From Pedobacter quisquiliarum (GTDB lineage: Bacteria; Bacteroidota; Bacteroidia; Sphingobacteriales; Sphingobacteriaceae), in the NCBI RefSeq assembly GCF_014642175.1, contig NZ_BMIL01000006.1, positions 124,001-188,000 on the forward strand: a DNA stretch of 64,000 bases, in the 5' to 3' direction. Shown here piece by piece: positions 11,401-19,518 of this stretch (positions within the stretch are counted from its first letter, which is position 1; each line of letters opens with the position of its first letter). The translations under genes were made by a program, and so were the position numbers. The notes below the pieces were generated by a model. The model searched no databases. It was not told where the DNA came from and saw only the letters and a list, made by a program, of their open reading frames with translations.

Positions 11401-11606
11401 AGCGCCCGCTCTAGAGGAATGATTACCGATTTAATTAGCAATTCGTTATTGGCGCCAGGATATTCGGCAGTAATATTGACTTTTGGGGGTGAAATGGAAG
11501 GGAATTGCGTCACTGGTAAATGCGCGATTGCCAAAACACCCAGGAAAACGATGATCAATGATATGACAATCGAAAGGACTGGCCTTTGTATAAACTTGTT
11601 AAACAT
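8430..11606 (-). CDS. RND multidrug efflux inner-membrane transporter (AcrB/HAE1-type)
   Basis: The product has 1058 residues, the usual length for hydrophobe/amphiphile efflux RND pumps. It has the N-terminal TM1 (FNKFIQRPVLSIVISLIIVFLG), two large periplasmic loops, and the proton-relay Asp pair in TM4 (AIGVVVDDAIVVIEAV). It should export drugs, bile salts or similar compounds from the periplasm through the adaptor and channel encoded beside it. The adaptor gene ends 24 bases upstream and the channel gene overlaps its 3' end, giving the classical adaptor-pump-channel order. No linked TetR or AraC regulator is visible. Confidence 0.93.
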   Translation of the reverse strand: MFNKFIQRPVLSIVISLIIVFLGVLAIAHLPVTQFPSISPPKVNITAEYPGANNELLIKSVIIPLERALNGVPGMKYMASDAGNDGECTIQVIFNLGTDPNQASVIVQNRVASVVNKLPPLVVREGVKVTREESNMLMYINLYSKNPHLDQKFLYNFADINVLSELRRVDGVGVADILGNREYAMRIWLKPDRMLAYKISADEVMKALEEQSLEASPGKTGESSGKRSQAFEYVLKYPGRYTTKDGYENIILRSNSDGEILRLKDVATIEFGSAMYDIYSNLNGKSSAAITVKQSYGSNANQVIKDIKSKMEELKATSFPKDLDYEISYDVSKFLDASIDKVIHTLVEAFILVGLVVFVFLGDWRSTLIPAIAVPVSLIGTFVFMQFFGITLNLITLFALVLAIGVVVDDAIVVIEAVHANMETKHLSSRKATKLAMHEISGAIIAITFLMAAVFVPVAFMSGPVGIFYRQFSITMATAIIISGLVALTLTPALCAMMLKNTHGKATKKSAVDRCLGAFNKGFNRLSGKYESVLSSIITRRAVTFIMLIGFCVGIFFLNNSLPSGFIPNEDQGMFYAIIQTPPGSSLERTNQVAEELQHIAEGIEGVASVSSLAGYEVLTEGTGANSGTCLINLKSWEDRKNSVHDVIETLEKRSEEINGATIEFFQPPAVPGYGAAGGFELRVLDKAGSGDYKKMETVTREFVAELNKRPELSAVFTFYSASFPQYMLKIDNELAQQKGVTIENAMSTLSTLVGSNYETNFIKYDRQYKVMVQASPEYRALPEDILKLYVKNDHDEMVPFSAFMKMEKVYGLSEITRHNMYNAAEISGTAAPGYSSGAAIDVIKEVAQKSLPRGFGIDWAGISKDEVSRGNEAIYIFMICLGFVYLILAAQFESFVLPLAVILSLPAGIFGAFLLLKLLGLENNIYAQVAMVMLIGLLGKNAVLIVEFAVQKHSAGNSVLKAAMEGATVRFRPILMTSFAFIAGLIPLVLASGPGAIGNRTIGTAAAGGMLFGTIFGVIVVPGLYYIFGTIAAKHILIEEEEENPLTEEIEHHVEVY

Positions 11607-11630
11607 AAAGGGTCTGGTGGTTAAATGTGC

Positions 11631-12713
11631 CTACTCTGCTTTGAGTCTTAAGTGTGCTAAAACTTCGGCAGCGGGTTCGAACTTAGGTTTAACGTGCTCA
11701 TCGTCTTTGACCTTCTGAACACCTTCAAGGAGAATCCGGTCGGTGGCCTTCAGACCACCACTAACGACATACAAGTCGGGCATTTCTCCGGAAACTGTAA
11801 TCGCCTGTGATTTCAACACGTTATGCTTATCGACGAGAAACACAAAGATTTTGTCCTGAATCTCGTAAGTTGCTTTCTGGGGGATTACAACTGCCTGCTG
11901 AAGGGGTACGATCATTCTAATCTTACCCGTTTGTCCATTTCGGAGTACGCGTTCTGGATTTGAAAACCGCGCTCTGAATGCAATATTTCCCGTTTCCCGG
12001 TTAAACTCACTTTCTATCGTCTCCACATTTCCGGATTGCGGAAGTTCCTGGTTGTTTGCGAGCAGCAAACGAACCTGACGATTGGCTCTCCCTTTAACAT
12101 TTAGGGTATAGTCCAGATATTCCGGCTCAGAGACGTTGAAGTAAGCGAACATCTGCGCGTTATCCGACAAACTTGTCAATAATTCGCCCTCGTCAATCAG
12201 GCTTCCAACCTTCTTAGGAATCCGGTCTATGGTTCCGTCAAAAGGTGCACGGATTTCGGTAAAGGAGAGGTGTAGTTTAGCCAGCGCTTTTTCCGCTTTT
12301 GCTTTCTCCAGATTTGCTTGCGCCATTGCCATCTCATTCTGAGAGACGATGTTCTTATCTGAGAGCAACTTGGTATTCTTGAGTTCGATTTCCGAGGCCC
12401 GGACTTCAGCCTCTGCTTTCAGGAGTTCTGCCTCATAGAACTTTGGCATAATCTTAAACAGAAGTTGGCCAGATTTAACAAACTGACCTTCATCGACATA
12501 AATGCTTTGCAGGAATCCTTTTTCCTGTGCTCGCAGCTCAATGTTTCTTGCAGATTGAATTTGCGTCACAGACTCCTTCGTAAGTATCGTGTCCATAATC
12601 AGGGGAGTGGTAACAGCGTATGTACCTACTTCTATTTTTTCTTGTTTTTTTGTTGTACATCCAGCATTGTACAACAGGGCCAGCAGCCCATATAGCATGA
12701 TTGCTTTTTTCAT
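11631..12713 (-). CDS. RND efflux periplasmic adaptor lipoprotein (AcrA/MexA-type)
   Basis: The 360-residue membrane fusion protein starts with a lipoprotein signal ending in YNAGC. It has a split biotinyl-lipoyl domain (EKGFLQSIYVDEGQFVKSGQ and FTEIRAPFDGTIDR) flanking an alpha-helical hairpin at about residues 95-145, then beta-barrel and membrane-proximal domains. It links the inner-membrane pump to the outer-membrane channel. It lies 79 bases downstream of a small membrane-protein gene on the same strand and directly upstream of the pump. Confidence 0.92.
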   Translation of the reverse strand: MKKAIMLYGLLALLYNAGCTTKKQEKIEVGTYAVTTPLIMDTILTKESVTQIQSARNIELRAQEKGFLQSIYVDEGQFVKSGQLLFKIMPKFYEAELLKAEAEVRASEIELKNTKLLSDKNIVSQNEMAMAQANLEKAKAEKALAKLHLSFTEIRAPFDGTIDRIPKKVGSLIDEGELLTSLSDNAQMFAYFNVSEPEYLDYTLNVKGRANRQVRLLLANNQELPQSGNVETIESEFNRETGNIAFRARFSNPERVLRNGQTGKIRMIVPLQQAVVIPQKATYEIQDKIFVFLVDKHNVLKSQAITVSGEMPDLYVVSGGLKATDRILLEGVQKVKDDEHVKPKFEPAAEVLAHLRLKAE

Positions 12714-12792
12714 GAAGTTTTAAAATTGTGCGTAATGGAAAATCGTACGGTATGTGTAATACATCCGCGATAGTCGTGGTGGCGCTACAATC

Positions 12793-13170
12793 TCAAATCC
12801 TTATGGAACGATATTTCAGGTATTTACAGGTACCTGCATAATTTGGGGAAAGGCAAAGTGGAAGCGAGCGTTGCGGGCTTCCAAACCGCAGGGCAAAAAA
12901 GATGCAGAAGGTAGACAGCAGGATGAAATCCAATGCTCCGAATAGGGAAGAGTCGGGATTATCATTACTATCATCTATGAAAACAATGTCGTGTGCAGCC
13001 GAGCGCAGATCGGAATTACTGGTGCGAACGCTGGCGTGTTTGTGCAAGTGTTCACCCTGCTGCGCTACCGCGATAAAAGGAATCTTATACAGCGTGCTTT
13101 TCTTGAAAGCACCATGTCCCCCATTGAAAAGTAGAAAAAGAGATAAGACTAGTGTGTATGCGGCATTCAT
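12793..13170 (-). CDS. Small exported/membrane protein heading the efflux operon
   Basis: The 125-residue product has an N-terminal hydrophobic segment (MNAAYTLVLSLFLLFNGG), then a His- and Asp-containing hydrophilic stretch (GEHLHKHASVRTS, DDSNDNPDSS), then a second hydrophobic segment (FILLSTFCIFFALRF). I do not recognise the family. It sits directly upstream of the adaptor gene on the same strand and is probably the first gene of that operon. An overlapping frame on the + strand (12902-13210) looks less protein-like. The His-rich loop might sense or bind metal, but that is a guess. Confidence 0.6.
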   Translation of the reverse strand: MNAAYTLVLSLFLLFNGGHGAFKKSTLYKIPFIAVAQQGEHLHKHASVRTSNSDLRSAAHDIVFIDDSNDNPDSSLFGALDFILLSTFCIFFALRFGSPQRSLPLCLSPNYAGTCKYLKYRSIRI

Positions 13171-13326
13171 TGATGCGCCAAAAGTAACTTTAAAGCCAAT
13201 AGGGCCTTAGTCTTCCGTCCATTTTGACACTTCTATTATAATCGTTACAAAGTGCCGGGGCAGGGAAAACGGCCTCAATCGATCGATATGCCTATATTAG
13301 TTGGCAAAACACACTTATTAGACTAA

Positions 13327-14406
13327 ATGACTACAGAAACAATTTCTACAACTAAACTTCAATCCAAGCATCATTTCTCAACGCTCGACGGACTCCGGGG
13401 TGTTGCAGCCATCGCAATCGTGGTTTTCCATTTCATGGAAATTGCATATTCAGATTTCACGAAAAACTTTATCGCCCACGGCTTTTTGGCAGTAGATTTC
13501 TTTTTCTGTTTGTCTGGGTTTGTTATGGCATATGCCTATGATGACCGGCTTCAAGGCATGGGGCTTATGGCCTTTTTTAAAGCCAGAATCATCAGGCTGC
13601 ATCCACTTGTCGTGTTGGGTGGGGTACTTGGCTTACTGGCTTACTTGTTTGATCCTTTTGGTGTAGAACCAGGCATAAAACACGCGGGCAAGATCCTGAC
13701 GTTATTCTTTACTGCTATATTCCTGATCCCTTATCCGGTAATGGAGGAGCGATTCTTTAATCTCTTCGGCTTAAATGCACCATCCTGGTCCTTATTCTGG
13801 GAATATGTGGCGAACATCGTTTATGCTTTAGTTCTCATTAGACTTAGGCGGAATGTTATCCTGGTTTTATGCTTGTTTGCTGCAGCCTGGTTGATGTATG
13901 TTGCACAGCATTCCGGATCATTGCTAGGGGGTTGGAACGGCGACAACTTTTGGGAAGGTGCCGCAAGAATCTCGTATTCTTTTCTAGCAGGGATGCTCAT
14001 TTTTCGCTTCAACCTGATTATACGTTCTGGTCTCGGCTTCGCCGGAATGACAGCGTTACTGCTTCTGGCTTTCCTGGTACCTTTCGCCTGGGGTTGGAAG
14101 GCAGAATTGGTGATCGTGCTGCTGTATTTTCCACTGCTGATTGCCTTGGGTGCTGGAACAACAACTTCAGCTGCACTTAAAAAGCTTTGCAGCTTTTCAG
14201 CTGATATTTCCTATCCATTGTACATGACACACTATCCGGTGATGTGGATGTTCCTGTACTACTTTACCACTTATAAGCCAGACGTTACTACCGTAACTGC
14301 GATAATCATCGGTGGGGTGGTGGTGTTGGTATTGTTCGCCTATCTGGTCATGCGGTTCTACGACCTTCCGGTGAGAAGGTACCTGAGCAAGCGGTTCCGG
14401 AACTAA
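13327..14406 (+). CDS. Acyltransferase family 3 membrane protein (OafA/YrhL-type)
   Basis: The 359-residue polytopic protein has about ten membrane segments. The N-terminal LDGLRGVAAIAIVVFHFME motif carries the conserved His of acyltransferase-3 proteins, and the FFFCLSGFVMAY motif follows near residue 60. Family members move acetyl or other acyl groups onto cell-surface sugars or lipids on the periplasmic side. No glycan gene cluster is adjacent, so the acceptor is unknown. It ends 5 bases before a convergent small gene. Confidence 0.88.
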   Translation: MTTETISTTKLQSKHHFSTLDGLRGVAAIAIVVFHFMEIAYSDFTKNFIAHGFLAVDFFFCLSGFVMAYAYDDRLQGMGLMAFFKARIIRLHPLVVLGGVLGLLAYLFDPFGVEPGIKHAGKILTLFFTAIFLIPYPVMEERFFNLFGLNAPSWSLFWEYVANIVYALVLIRLRRNVILVLCLFAAAWLMYVAQHSGSLLGGWNGDNFWEGAARISYSFLAGMLIFRFNLIIRSGLGFAGMTALLLLAFLVPFAWGWKAELVIVLLYFPLLIALGAGTTTSAALKKLCSFSADISYPLYMTHYPVMWMFLYYFTTYKPDVTTVTAIIIGGVVVLVLFAYLVMRFYDLPVRRYLSKRFRN

Positions 14407-14411
14407 GGCCT

Positions 14412-14696
14412 TTAATTTGCCTCGGTGATGTTGTTGATGGCTTGGGTCAGTTCCTCAGGAAGCTGTTTCGTTGCTGCAATCACACTTTCTTCCTCGCGCT
14501 CTGTTGCGGGCGTGTACAGGAAGTAGAAGGCATATTCGCCTTTCTGGGCAGCGTCAGTTAAAGCACCTGCAGGGGCCGCCAGGCTTGTAATGCTACTTTC
14601 CAGGATGTGCGCATCCTTATGCATGGCCAACCAATCGTTGATTTGGGCTTGTAAAGTGGTTATGTCTGCTGCGGAAAATAGCTTGATCTTTTTCAT
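14412..14696 (-). CDS. Small hypothetical protein (Cse60-like N-terminus)
   Basis: The product has about 94 residues from the ATG at 14696. It begins MKKIKLFSAADITTLQAQINDWLAMHKDAHI, which resembles the short Cse60-type pattern (KVKLF...LE..IN.WL......I). The rest is low-complexity and Ala/Glu-rich. A further in-frame ATG at 14723 would add nine residues, but the Lys-rich start at 14696 is more typical. It is convergent with the acyltransferase. Function unknown. Confidence 0.6.
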   Translation of the reverse strand: MKKIKLFSAADITTLQAQINDWLAMHKDAHILESSITSLAAPAGALTDAAQKGEYAFYFLYTPATEREEESVIAATKQLPEELTQAINNITEAN

Positions 14697-14840
14697 CGGT
14701 TCTGGGTTTATTACATTGAACATTTCGCAATTTTCAATCCAAACTATGGCCTAAGCTGCGAAACAGCATAATACCGCCAACAAAGGACGCCGAAATGCGT
14801 TCATTTAAAAGACAGTATATTTGAGAAAAATTCACGTGCT

Positions 14841-15392
14841 ATGAAGAAAATCTTGCTTTTCCTTTTGACCATACTTTTATTCAGCTGCAGCAATGAGCAG
14901 GAGCAGAAACTTAAAGAACGCAACCTTGCCTTAGATAAACTTCGCGACTCGCTTGTGATTAAAGAACGCGAATTGAACCTGAAAGCGCAGGAGCTGGATA
15001 AGCGCGAGCAGATGCTGGATACTACAAACACGAACATGCCGGAAGGCATTGTGAACCCTAACCTAACTGGGAAGTGGCAGGTAAAGATGACCTGTGTGGA
15101 AACAAACTGTTCCGGATCAGCTATCGGTGACGTGCGCAATGAGCAATGGAACATTGCTTACCGGAATGATCTCTTTATTGTAGAAGGACTGGCTGATGGC
15201 GCGGTAAATACGCTATATACCGGCTTGTATAATGGTCAGGAAATGCAGTTAAATTCAGGCGCTTCTTCCGCGGGCACAACAATTTCCATCGTGCTCACAC
15301 CAGCAGAGAATGGCAACATGGTTGGCAGGCGTGAGGTAACACAAGCGGGGGGATGTAAAATCTTCTATAGACTGAACTTGAACAAACTTTAG
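14841..15392 (+). CDS. Lipoprotein with N-terminal coiled coil
   Basis: The 183-residue product begins MKKILLFLLTILLFSC, a clear lipoprotein signal. Residues about 20-60 form a charged heptad-like coiled coil (EQKLKERNLALDKLRDSL...). A compact C-terminal domain follows, starting NLTGKWQVKMTC and containing several Cys residues that could form disulfides. I do not recognise the C-terminal domain; the GKW start recalls lipocalin-like folds, but that is weak. It ends 11 bases before the antiporter gene and is probably co-transcribed with it. Confidence 0.7.
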   Translation: MKKILLFLLTILLFSCSNEQEQKLKERNLALDKLRDSLVIKERELNLKAQELDKREQMLDTTNTNMPEGIVNPNLTGKWQVKMTCVETNCSGSAIGDVRNEQWNIAYRNDLFIVEGLADGAVNTLYTGLYNGQEMQLNSGASSAGTTISIVLTPAENGNMVGRREVTQAGGCKIFYRLNLNKL

Positions 15393-15403
15393 GATTAGAC
15401 CAT

Positions 15404-17566
15404 ATGATATTATTAAGTATAGACTTCTCCTTACCCCTGAGCAATCCGGTGATGATCTTTACCATCGTGCTGTTTATAATTTTATTCGCGCCGATTGTTT
15501 TCAGTAAGATAAAAGTACCGCATATCATCGGCCTTATTCTGGCCGGCGTTATGATCGGTCCACATGGACTTAACCTGTTGCGCAGGGATAGCAGTATTGT
15601 ACTTTTTGGTACGGTGGGGCTATTATACATCATGTTTCTGGCGGGCCTGGAGATTGACCTCTCGGAATTCCGAAAGAACAGGAATAAGATTATCTTTTTC
15701 GGACTTACAACTTTTGTGCTGCCACTCATCGTGGGTATTCTGGCGTGCTACTACGTACTGGGCTATGGTTTTTTATCCTCGCTGCTGCTGGCGTCCATGT
15801 TTTCAACGCACACGCTGGTTTCATACCCAATTGCGAGTCAATATGGCTTATCCAGCAAACAAGCGGTAACCCTGACGGTAGGTGGTACCATGATTACCGA
15901 TATTCTGGCCTTGTTGATTTTGGCCGGTGTTGCTGGGATTACCAAAGATGAAGTATCGGGCGCCTTTTGGATACAACTCGGATTCTCTTCCATTGTATTT
16001 GTGTGCGTGGTATTCTTTCTGTTTCCAATCGTGATACGATGGTTCTTTAAGAAGTATGAGGATAGTGTCTCCCAGTATGTGTTTGTACTGGCAACGGTAT
16101 TCCTGGCTTCGTTTTTAGCAGAGGCAGCCGGGCTTGAAGCCATTATCGGGGCATTCTTTGCCGGCCTGGTGCTGAACAGCTTTGTGCCGCACTCCTCACC
16201 ATTAATGAACAGGATTAACTTCGTTGGTAATGCGCTGTTTATTCCGTTTTTCCTGCTGGGCGTAGGTATGCTGGTCGACGTCTCTATCATTGTACGTGGC
16301 TGGGGTGCCTTGAAAGTTGCAGGTACCATTACTGTGGTTGCCATTGTGACGAAATACGTTGCTGCAAAACTTACACAGAAAGCATTTAAGCTAAGTAAAA
16401 CGGAGGGTAACCTTATTTTCGGACTGAGCACGTCGCATGCAGCTGCGACCTTAGCCATCATCTTGGTCGGTTATAACATCATCATCGGAGAGGCTCCAAC
16501 AGGGGAGCCCATACGCTTGCTTAACGAAGATGTTTTGAATGGAACGATTCTCCTGATTCTGGTAAGCTGTGCAGTGAGTTCATTTGTGGTAGAAAGTGCT
16601 TCCAGTAAACTGGCCTTGGAAGCTGCAGATACCCCACAGCAAGCCGCGAGAGCGGAAGACCGCAAGATCCTGCTTTCACTGGCTTACCCGGAAAGTATTG
16701 CCAGCATGGTCGACCTGGGACTGATGTTTAAACCTAAGAAAAGCAACAGTGATATCTTTGCGCTGCATGTGGTAAACGAAGAAGATCCCAACGGGGCGAA
16801 TCATGAACTTGGGAAGAAGTTGCTGGACAAAGCGATAAATCATGCCTCAGCGACGGACAACTCCATCATTCCGCTGACGCGATTTGATGCAAGCGCAAGT
16901 AATGGGATTGTTTATACAATAAAGGAGTACAACATTACCGACGTCATTATTGGACTCCATCAGAACGCTGCACGGACAGACTTCTTGGGGCTTAAAGCAG
17001 AGAACATCTTGAAACGTGTCCGGGAAACGGTGCATATTTACAAGCCACATCAGCCGATTAATACCATTAAAAGGATGTTGGTTGTTGTGCCACCAAGGGC
17101 CGAGCTGGAGCCGGGATTTTTGCACTGGCTAAGTAATATCGTCACCCTTGCAGAACAGAGTGGCTTTGCAACAATCTTCTACGGCGCAGAAAATACATTG
17201 ACACAGATTCAGGTGGCCAGTCAACGCTTATATCCGCAATTGACTATGTTATTTAAGGAGTTTACCGACTGGGATGACTTCCTGATTTTCTCAAGAGAGA
17301 TTAAGAAGAATGACTTGTTTGTAATCATCTCTTCCAGAAAGGATAACATCTCGTACCTGAGACAGCTAAACAAATTACCGCACTACCTGATCACTTATTT
17401 CGAGCAGAACAGCTTCCTGATTATCTATCCGAAACAACTGGAGTCTGGTTCAAGCATTCCCGACATTCAGGCAGCAGAAGATAATGTAATCGGTAAAATC
17501 AGCGGGCGGTTTGGCGCATTGAAGCGGATAAAGCAGGTATTTGGAGATCGAACTGTTAGAAAATAG
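15404..17566 (+). CDS. CPA2-family cation:proton antiporter with C-terminal USP-like domain
   Basis: The protein has 720 residues. The first ~390 form a Na+/H+ exchanger domain with about 12-13 membrane helices; PHIIGLILAGVMIGPHGLNLL and FLAGLEIDLSEFRKN are typical CPA2 motifs. The remaining ~300 residues are soluble and resemble tandem universal-stress-protein domains (TDVIIGLHQNAARTDF) that may bind nucleotides and regulate transport. It should exchange Na+ or K+ for protons across the inner membrane. It follows the lipoprotein gene closely. A 9-bp hairpin lies just after its stop. Confidence 0.88.
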   Translation: MILLSIDFSLPLSNPVMIFTIVLFIILFAPIVFSKIKVPHIIGLILAGVMIGPHGLNLLRRDSSIVLFGTVGLLYIMFLAGLEIDLSEFRKNRNKIIFFGLTTFVLPLIVGILACYYVLGYGFLSSLLLASMFSTHTLVSYPIASQYGLSSKQAVTLTVGGTMITDILALLILAGVAGITKDEVSGAFWIQLGFSSIVFVCVVFFLFPIVIRWFFKKYEDSVSQYVFVLATVFLASFLAEAAGLEAIIGAFFAGLVLNSFVPHSSPLMNRINFVGNALFIPFFLLGVGMLVDVSIIVRGWGALKVAGTITVVAIVTKYVAAKLTQKAFKLSKTEGNLIFGLSTSHAAATLAIILVGYNIIIGEAPTGEPIRLLNEDVLNGTILLILVSCAVSSFVVESASSKLALEAADTPQQAARAEDRKILLSLAYPESIASMVDLGLMFKPKKSNSDIFALHVVNEEDPNGANHELGKKLLDKAINHASATDNSIIPLTRFDASASNGIVYTIKEYNITDVIIGLHQNAARTDFLGLKAENILKRVRETVHIYKPHQPINTIKRMLVVVPPRAELEPGFLHWLSNIVTLAEQSGFATIFYGAENTLTQIQVASQRLYPQLTMLFKEFTDWDDFLIFSREIKKNDLFVIISSRKDNISYLRQLNKLPHYLITYFEQNSFLIIYPKQLESGSSIPDIQAAEDNVIGKISGRFGALKRIKQVFGDRTVRK

Positions 17567-17568
17567 AA

Positions 17569-17595
17569 GCGGCAATGATCTCCGACCATTACCGC
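17569..17595 (+). terminator. Hairpin after antiporter gene
   Basis: An inverted repeat GCGGcAATG / CATTaCCGC (17569-17577 with 17587-17595, one mismatch) starts two bases after the antiporter stop codon. A short T stretch follows. It is a plausible but not strong terminator. Confidence 0.45.
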
Positions 17596-17775
17596 CTCAT
17601 TTAATTAACGCTCTCGCATATAAATACGCCGAACTTTGGTGATTAGTATGTCGGCGAATAAATTTTTTATGGTTACCGTGCTTTTATTTTAAAGCTGGAC
17701 CACATCGTTGTTCTTAGTACTGGTCTGGTATGAGAATAGATTCTATTTTCTATCTTGTTTCCTCAAAGTTATATT

Positions 17776-18060
17776 ATGCGCATCGCAAGGGGTTTATGTC
17801 TATTCTATTGGAAACTGGTTGTAGCATCGTTACTTTTCTCCCTGTTTCTGGCAGGGTTGGGTTCCGGGAGTGTACCTTTTTTCATTGGAACAGGCTTCGC
17901 CTTCATTTTTCTGACACCTGTATTTCATTATCTAAGTTATGAAGTGAATAGTCCGGGAGAATACTATTTCTTTTACAACCTTGGCTTAAGCCGCCTGGTA
18001 CTGTGGGTGAGTACGCTCATCATGAGCATCCTGGTCGGACTTTCAATTATGTTCCTATGA
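17776..18060 (+). CDS. Small membrane protein coupled to ABC ATPase
   Basis: The product has about 94 residues from the ATG at 17776 (MRIARGLCLFYWKLVVASLLF); the frame is open a further seven codons upstream. Three hydrophobic segments are visible, and the middle contains VFHYLSYEVNSPGEYYFFYN. Its stop codon overlaps the next start as ATGA at 18057-18060, so the two proteins are almost certainly made together in fixed ratio. It probably forms or contributes to the membrane part of an ABC system with the downstream ATPase. I do not recognise a named family. Confidence 0.72.
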   Translation: MRIARGLCLFYWKLVVASLLFSLFLAGLGSGSVPFFIGTGFAFIFLTPVFHYLSYEVNSPGEYYFFYNLGLSRLVLWVSTLIMSILVGLSIMFL

Positions 18061-18752
18061 GTGGACTGCATGCTGACAGCATACGCAAACAATATGGCGA
18101 CCGCCAGGTCCTAAATGATATTTTCCTTTCCTGCAAAACAGGGGAGATTGTTGGCCTACTGGGCAGAAATGGCTCAGGGAAATCCTCATTGTTAAAGATT
18201 ATTTTCGGTACCCTTTCAGCAGATAACAAGTTCGTATCCGTTGATCAGCGATTGATGCCTTCCTTATTTTCAGGACGAGATCTGATCAAATACCTACCTC
18301 AGGATAGCTTCCTGCCGGCCCACATTAAGATCAAATACCTAATTAGCTGTTTTTGCGGTAAAGCTGCCAGGGGTTTAGTTATGGCTGATCCCTTAATACA
18401 ACCACATCTCGAAAAGCAGGTAGCGCAGCTCTCGGGCGGTGAAAAGCGGTTAATAGAAATCTTGCTCCTGGTGCATTCCGAGGCGAAGTACCTCCTGCTG
18501 GATGAACCTTTTAATGGGCTATCGCCATTGCAGATCACGGCGGTGAAGACCATTATACAAAAACATGAAGCAGTAAAGGGATTTGTAATCACTGATCATG
18601 ATTACCCGAATGTGCTGGACATCGCTTCGAGGATTGTGTTGATGGATCAGGGTAACACCAGGGTGATCAAAGATCCTCGCGAGTTGATCCAGTTCGGGTA
18701 TTTGCCCAAATCGTCGTTGCACATATATGCAGGTGGCGAAACAAACTTGTAA
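18057..18752 (+). CDS. ABC transporter ATP-binding protein
   Basis: The 231-residue nucleotide-binding protein has all core motifs: Walker A GLLGRNGSGKSS near residue 32, signature LSGGEKRLIEI near residue 127, Walker B YLLLDEPFNG near residue 150, and the H-loop ITDHDYP. The start at 18057 is chosen because it overlaps the stop of the membrane-protein gene (ATGA). Its only visible membrane partner is the 94-residue protein just upstream, which is unusually small for a permease. The substrate is unknown. Confidence 0.88.
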   Translation: MSGLHADSIRKQYGDRQVLNDIFLSCKTGEIVGLLGRNGSGKSSLLKIIFGTLSADNKFVSVDQRLMPSLFSGRDLIKYLPQDSFLPAHIKIKYLISCFCGKAARGLVMADPLIQPHLEKQVAQLSGGEKRLIEILLLVHSEAKYLLLDEPFNGLSPLQITAVKTIIQKHEAVKGFVITDHDYPNVLDIASRIVLMDQGNTRVIKDPRELIQFGYLPKSSLHIYAGGETNL

Positions 18753-18834
18753 ATTACATCGAACTGCTGGCTAAAATCACTCGTAGATTGCACTGAACTT
18801 CGCGCGGCAGGGGACATCATGTTAATCTTTTATT

Positions 18835-19266
18835 ATGGCTGAATTGAAAACCAAACAAACGGAAGCAAATGTTGAATCATTCATCAGGGACTTTGCTGAT
18901 ACGGAACAAAAAAGAGTGGACGGTTTCCAGCTGCTTGAACTGATGAAAGAAGTTACGGGCTTTGAACCAAAGATGTGGGGCCCAACGATGATTGGGTTTG
19001 GCAGCTACCATTATAAATCGGACAGAAGTAAGCAAGAGGGCGACTGGCCACTCGTCGGATTCTCGCCAAGAAAAGCCGCCATTTCGCTATACGCCTATGC
19101 AGATACTGAAGAACATGCGGCATGTTTGTCGCGCCTGGGCAAGTTCAAAATGGGAAAAGGATGTATCTACATCAAGAGACTTTCAGATGTAGATGTGGAT
19201 GCTTTAAGGGGACTTATTGTGGCCACCGTAAAGTTCTTGAACACGAAATATCCCTCCGACGAGTAG
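18835..19266 (+). CDS. DUF1801 domain-containing protein
   Basis: The 143-residue product matches the DUF1801 pattern: FELL.LMKEVTGFEPKMWGPTMIGFGSYHYK, WPLVGFSPRKAAISLY and KMGKGCIYIKRLSDVD. The fold is of the YdhG type, related to CyaY-like folds. The biochemical role of the family is not established. It stands alone upstream of the ribonucleotide reductase, 252 bases away, on the same strand. Confidence 0.85.
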   Translation: MAELKTKQTEANVESFIRDFADTEQKRVDGFQLLELMKEVTGFEPKMWGPTMIGFGSYHYKSDRSKQEGDWPLVGFSPRKAAISLYAYADTEEHAACLSRLGKFKMGKGCIYIKRLSDVDVDALRGLIVATVKFLNTKYPSDE

Positions 19267-19518
19267 AAAAACCCTGGTACTTCTGTCTCCTAGCTGTGAA
19301 TGAGGTTTTAAGCAAATTCGCCACGCGCTGGTAAACAAGGATTTACAACAGCTGAAAGCGCGTTTTTAAAATATGTAAACTTTTTCAGTTTCTTAAAAAT
19401 TAAAATCATTGTATATCAAGTGGTTATAAGTATTTCTTGTCAACTTTATTTTTGAATGACGTGAATAAATATTCATTTTGATTAGATTTGAAGCAATCAC
19501 TTTAATCACCTTTTCATT

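Noticed and set aside
12902..13210. 102-codon + strand frame opposite the small membrane protein gene
   Set aside because: It lacks hydrophobic organisation or context; the minus-strand frame has signal and membrane segments and heads the efflux operon.
15838..16461. 207-codon minus-strand open frame inside the antiporter gene
   Set aside because: Antisense shadow with no signature; the sense frame encodes conserved transporter motifs.
19267..19518. Cobalamin riboswitch upstream of the B12-dependent ribonucleotide reductase
   Set aside because: No B12-box-like sequence or matching stem set is visible; the region is AT-rich and mostly unstructured.
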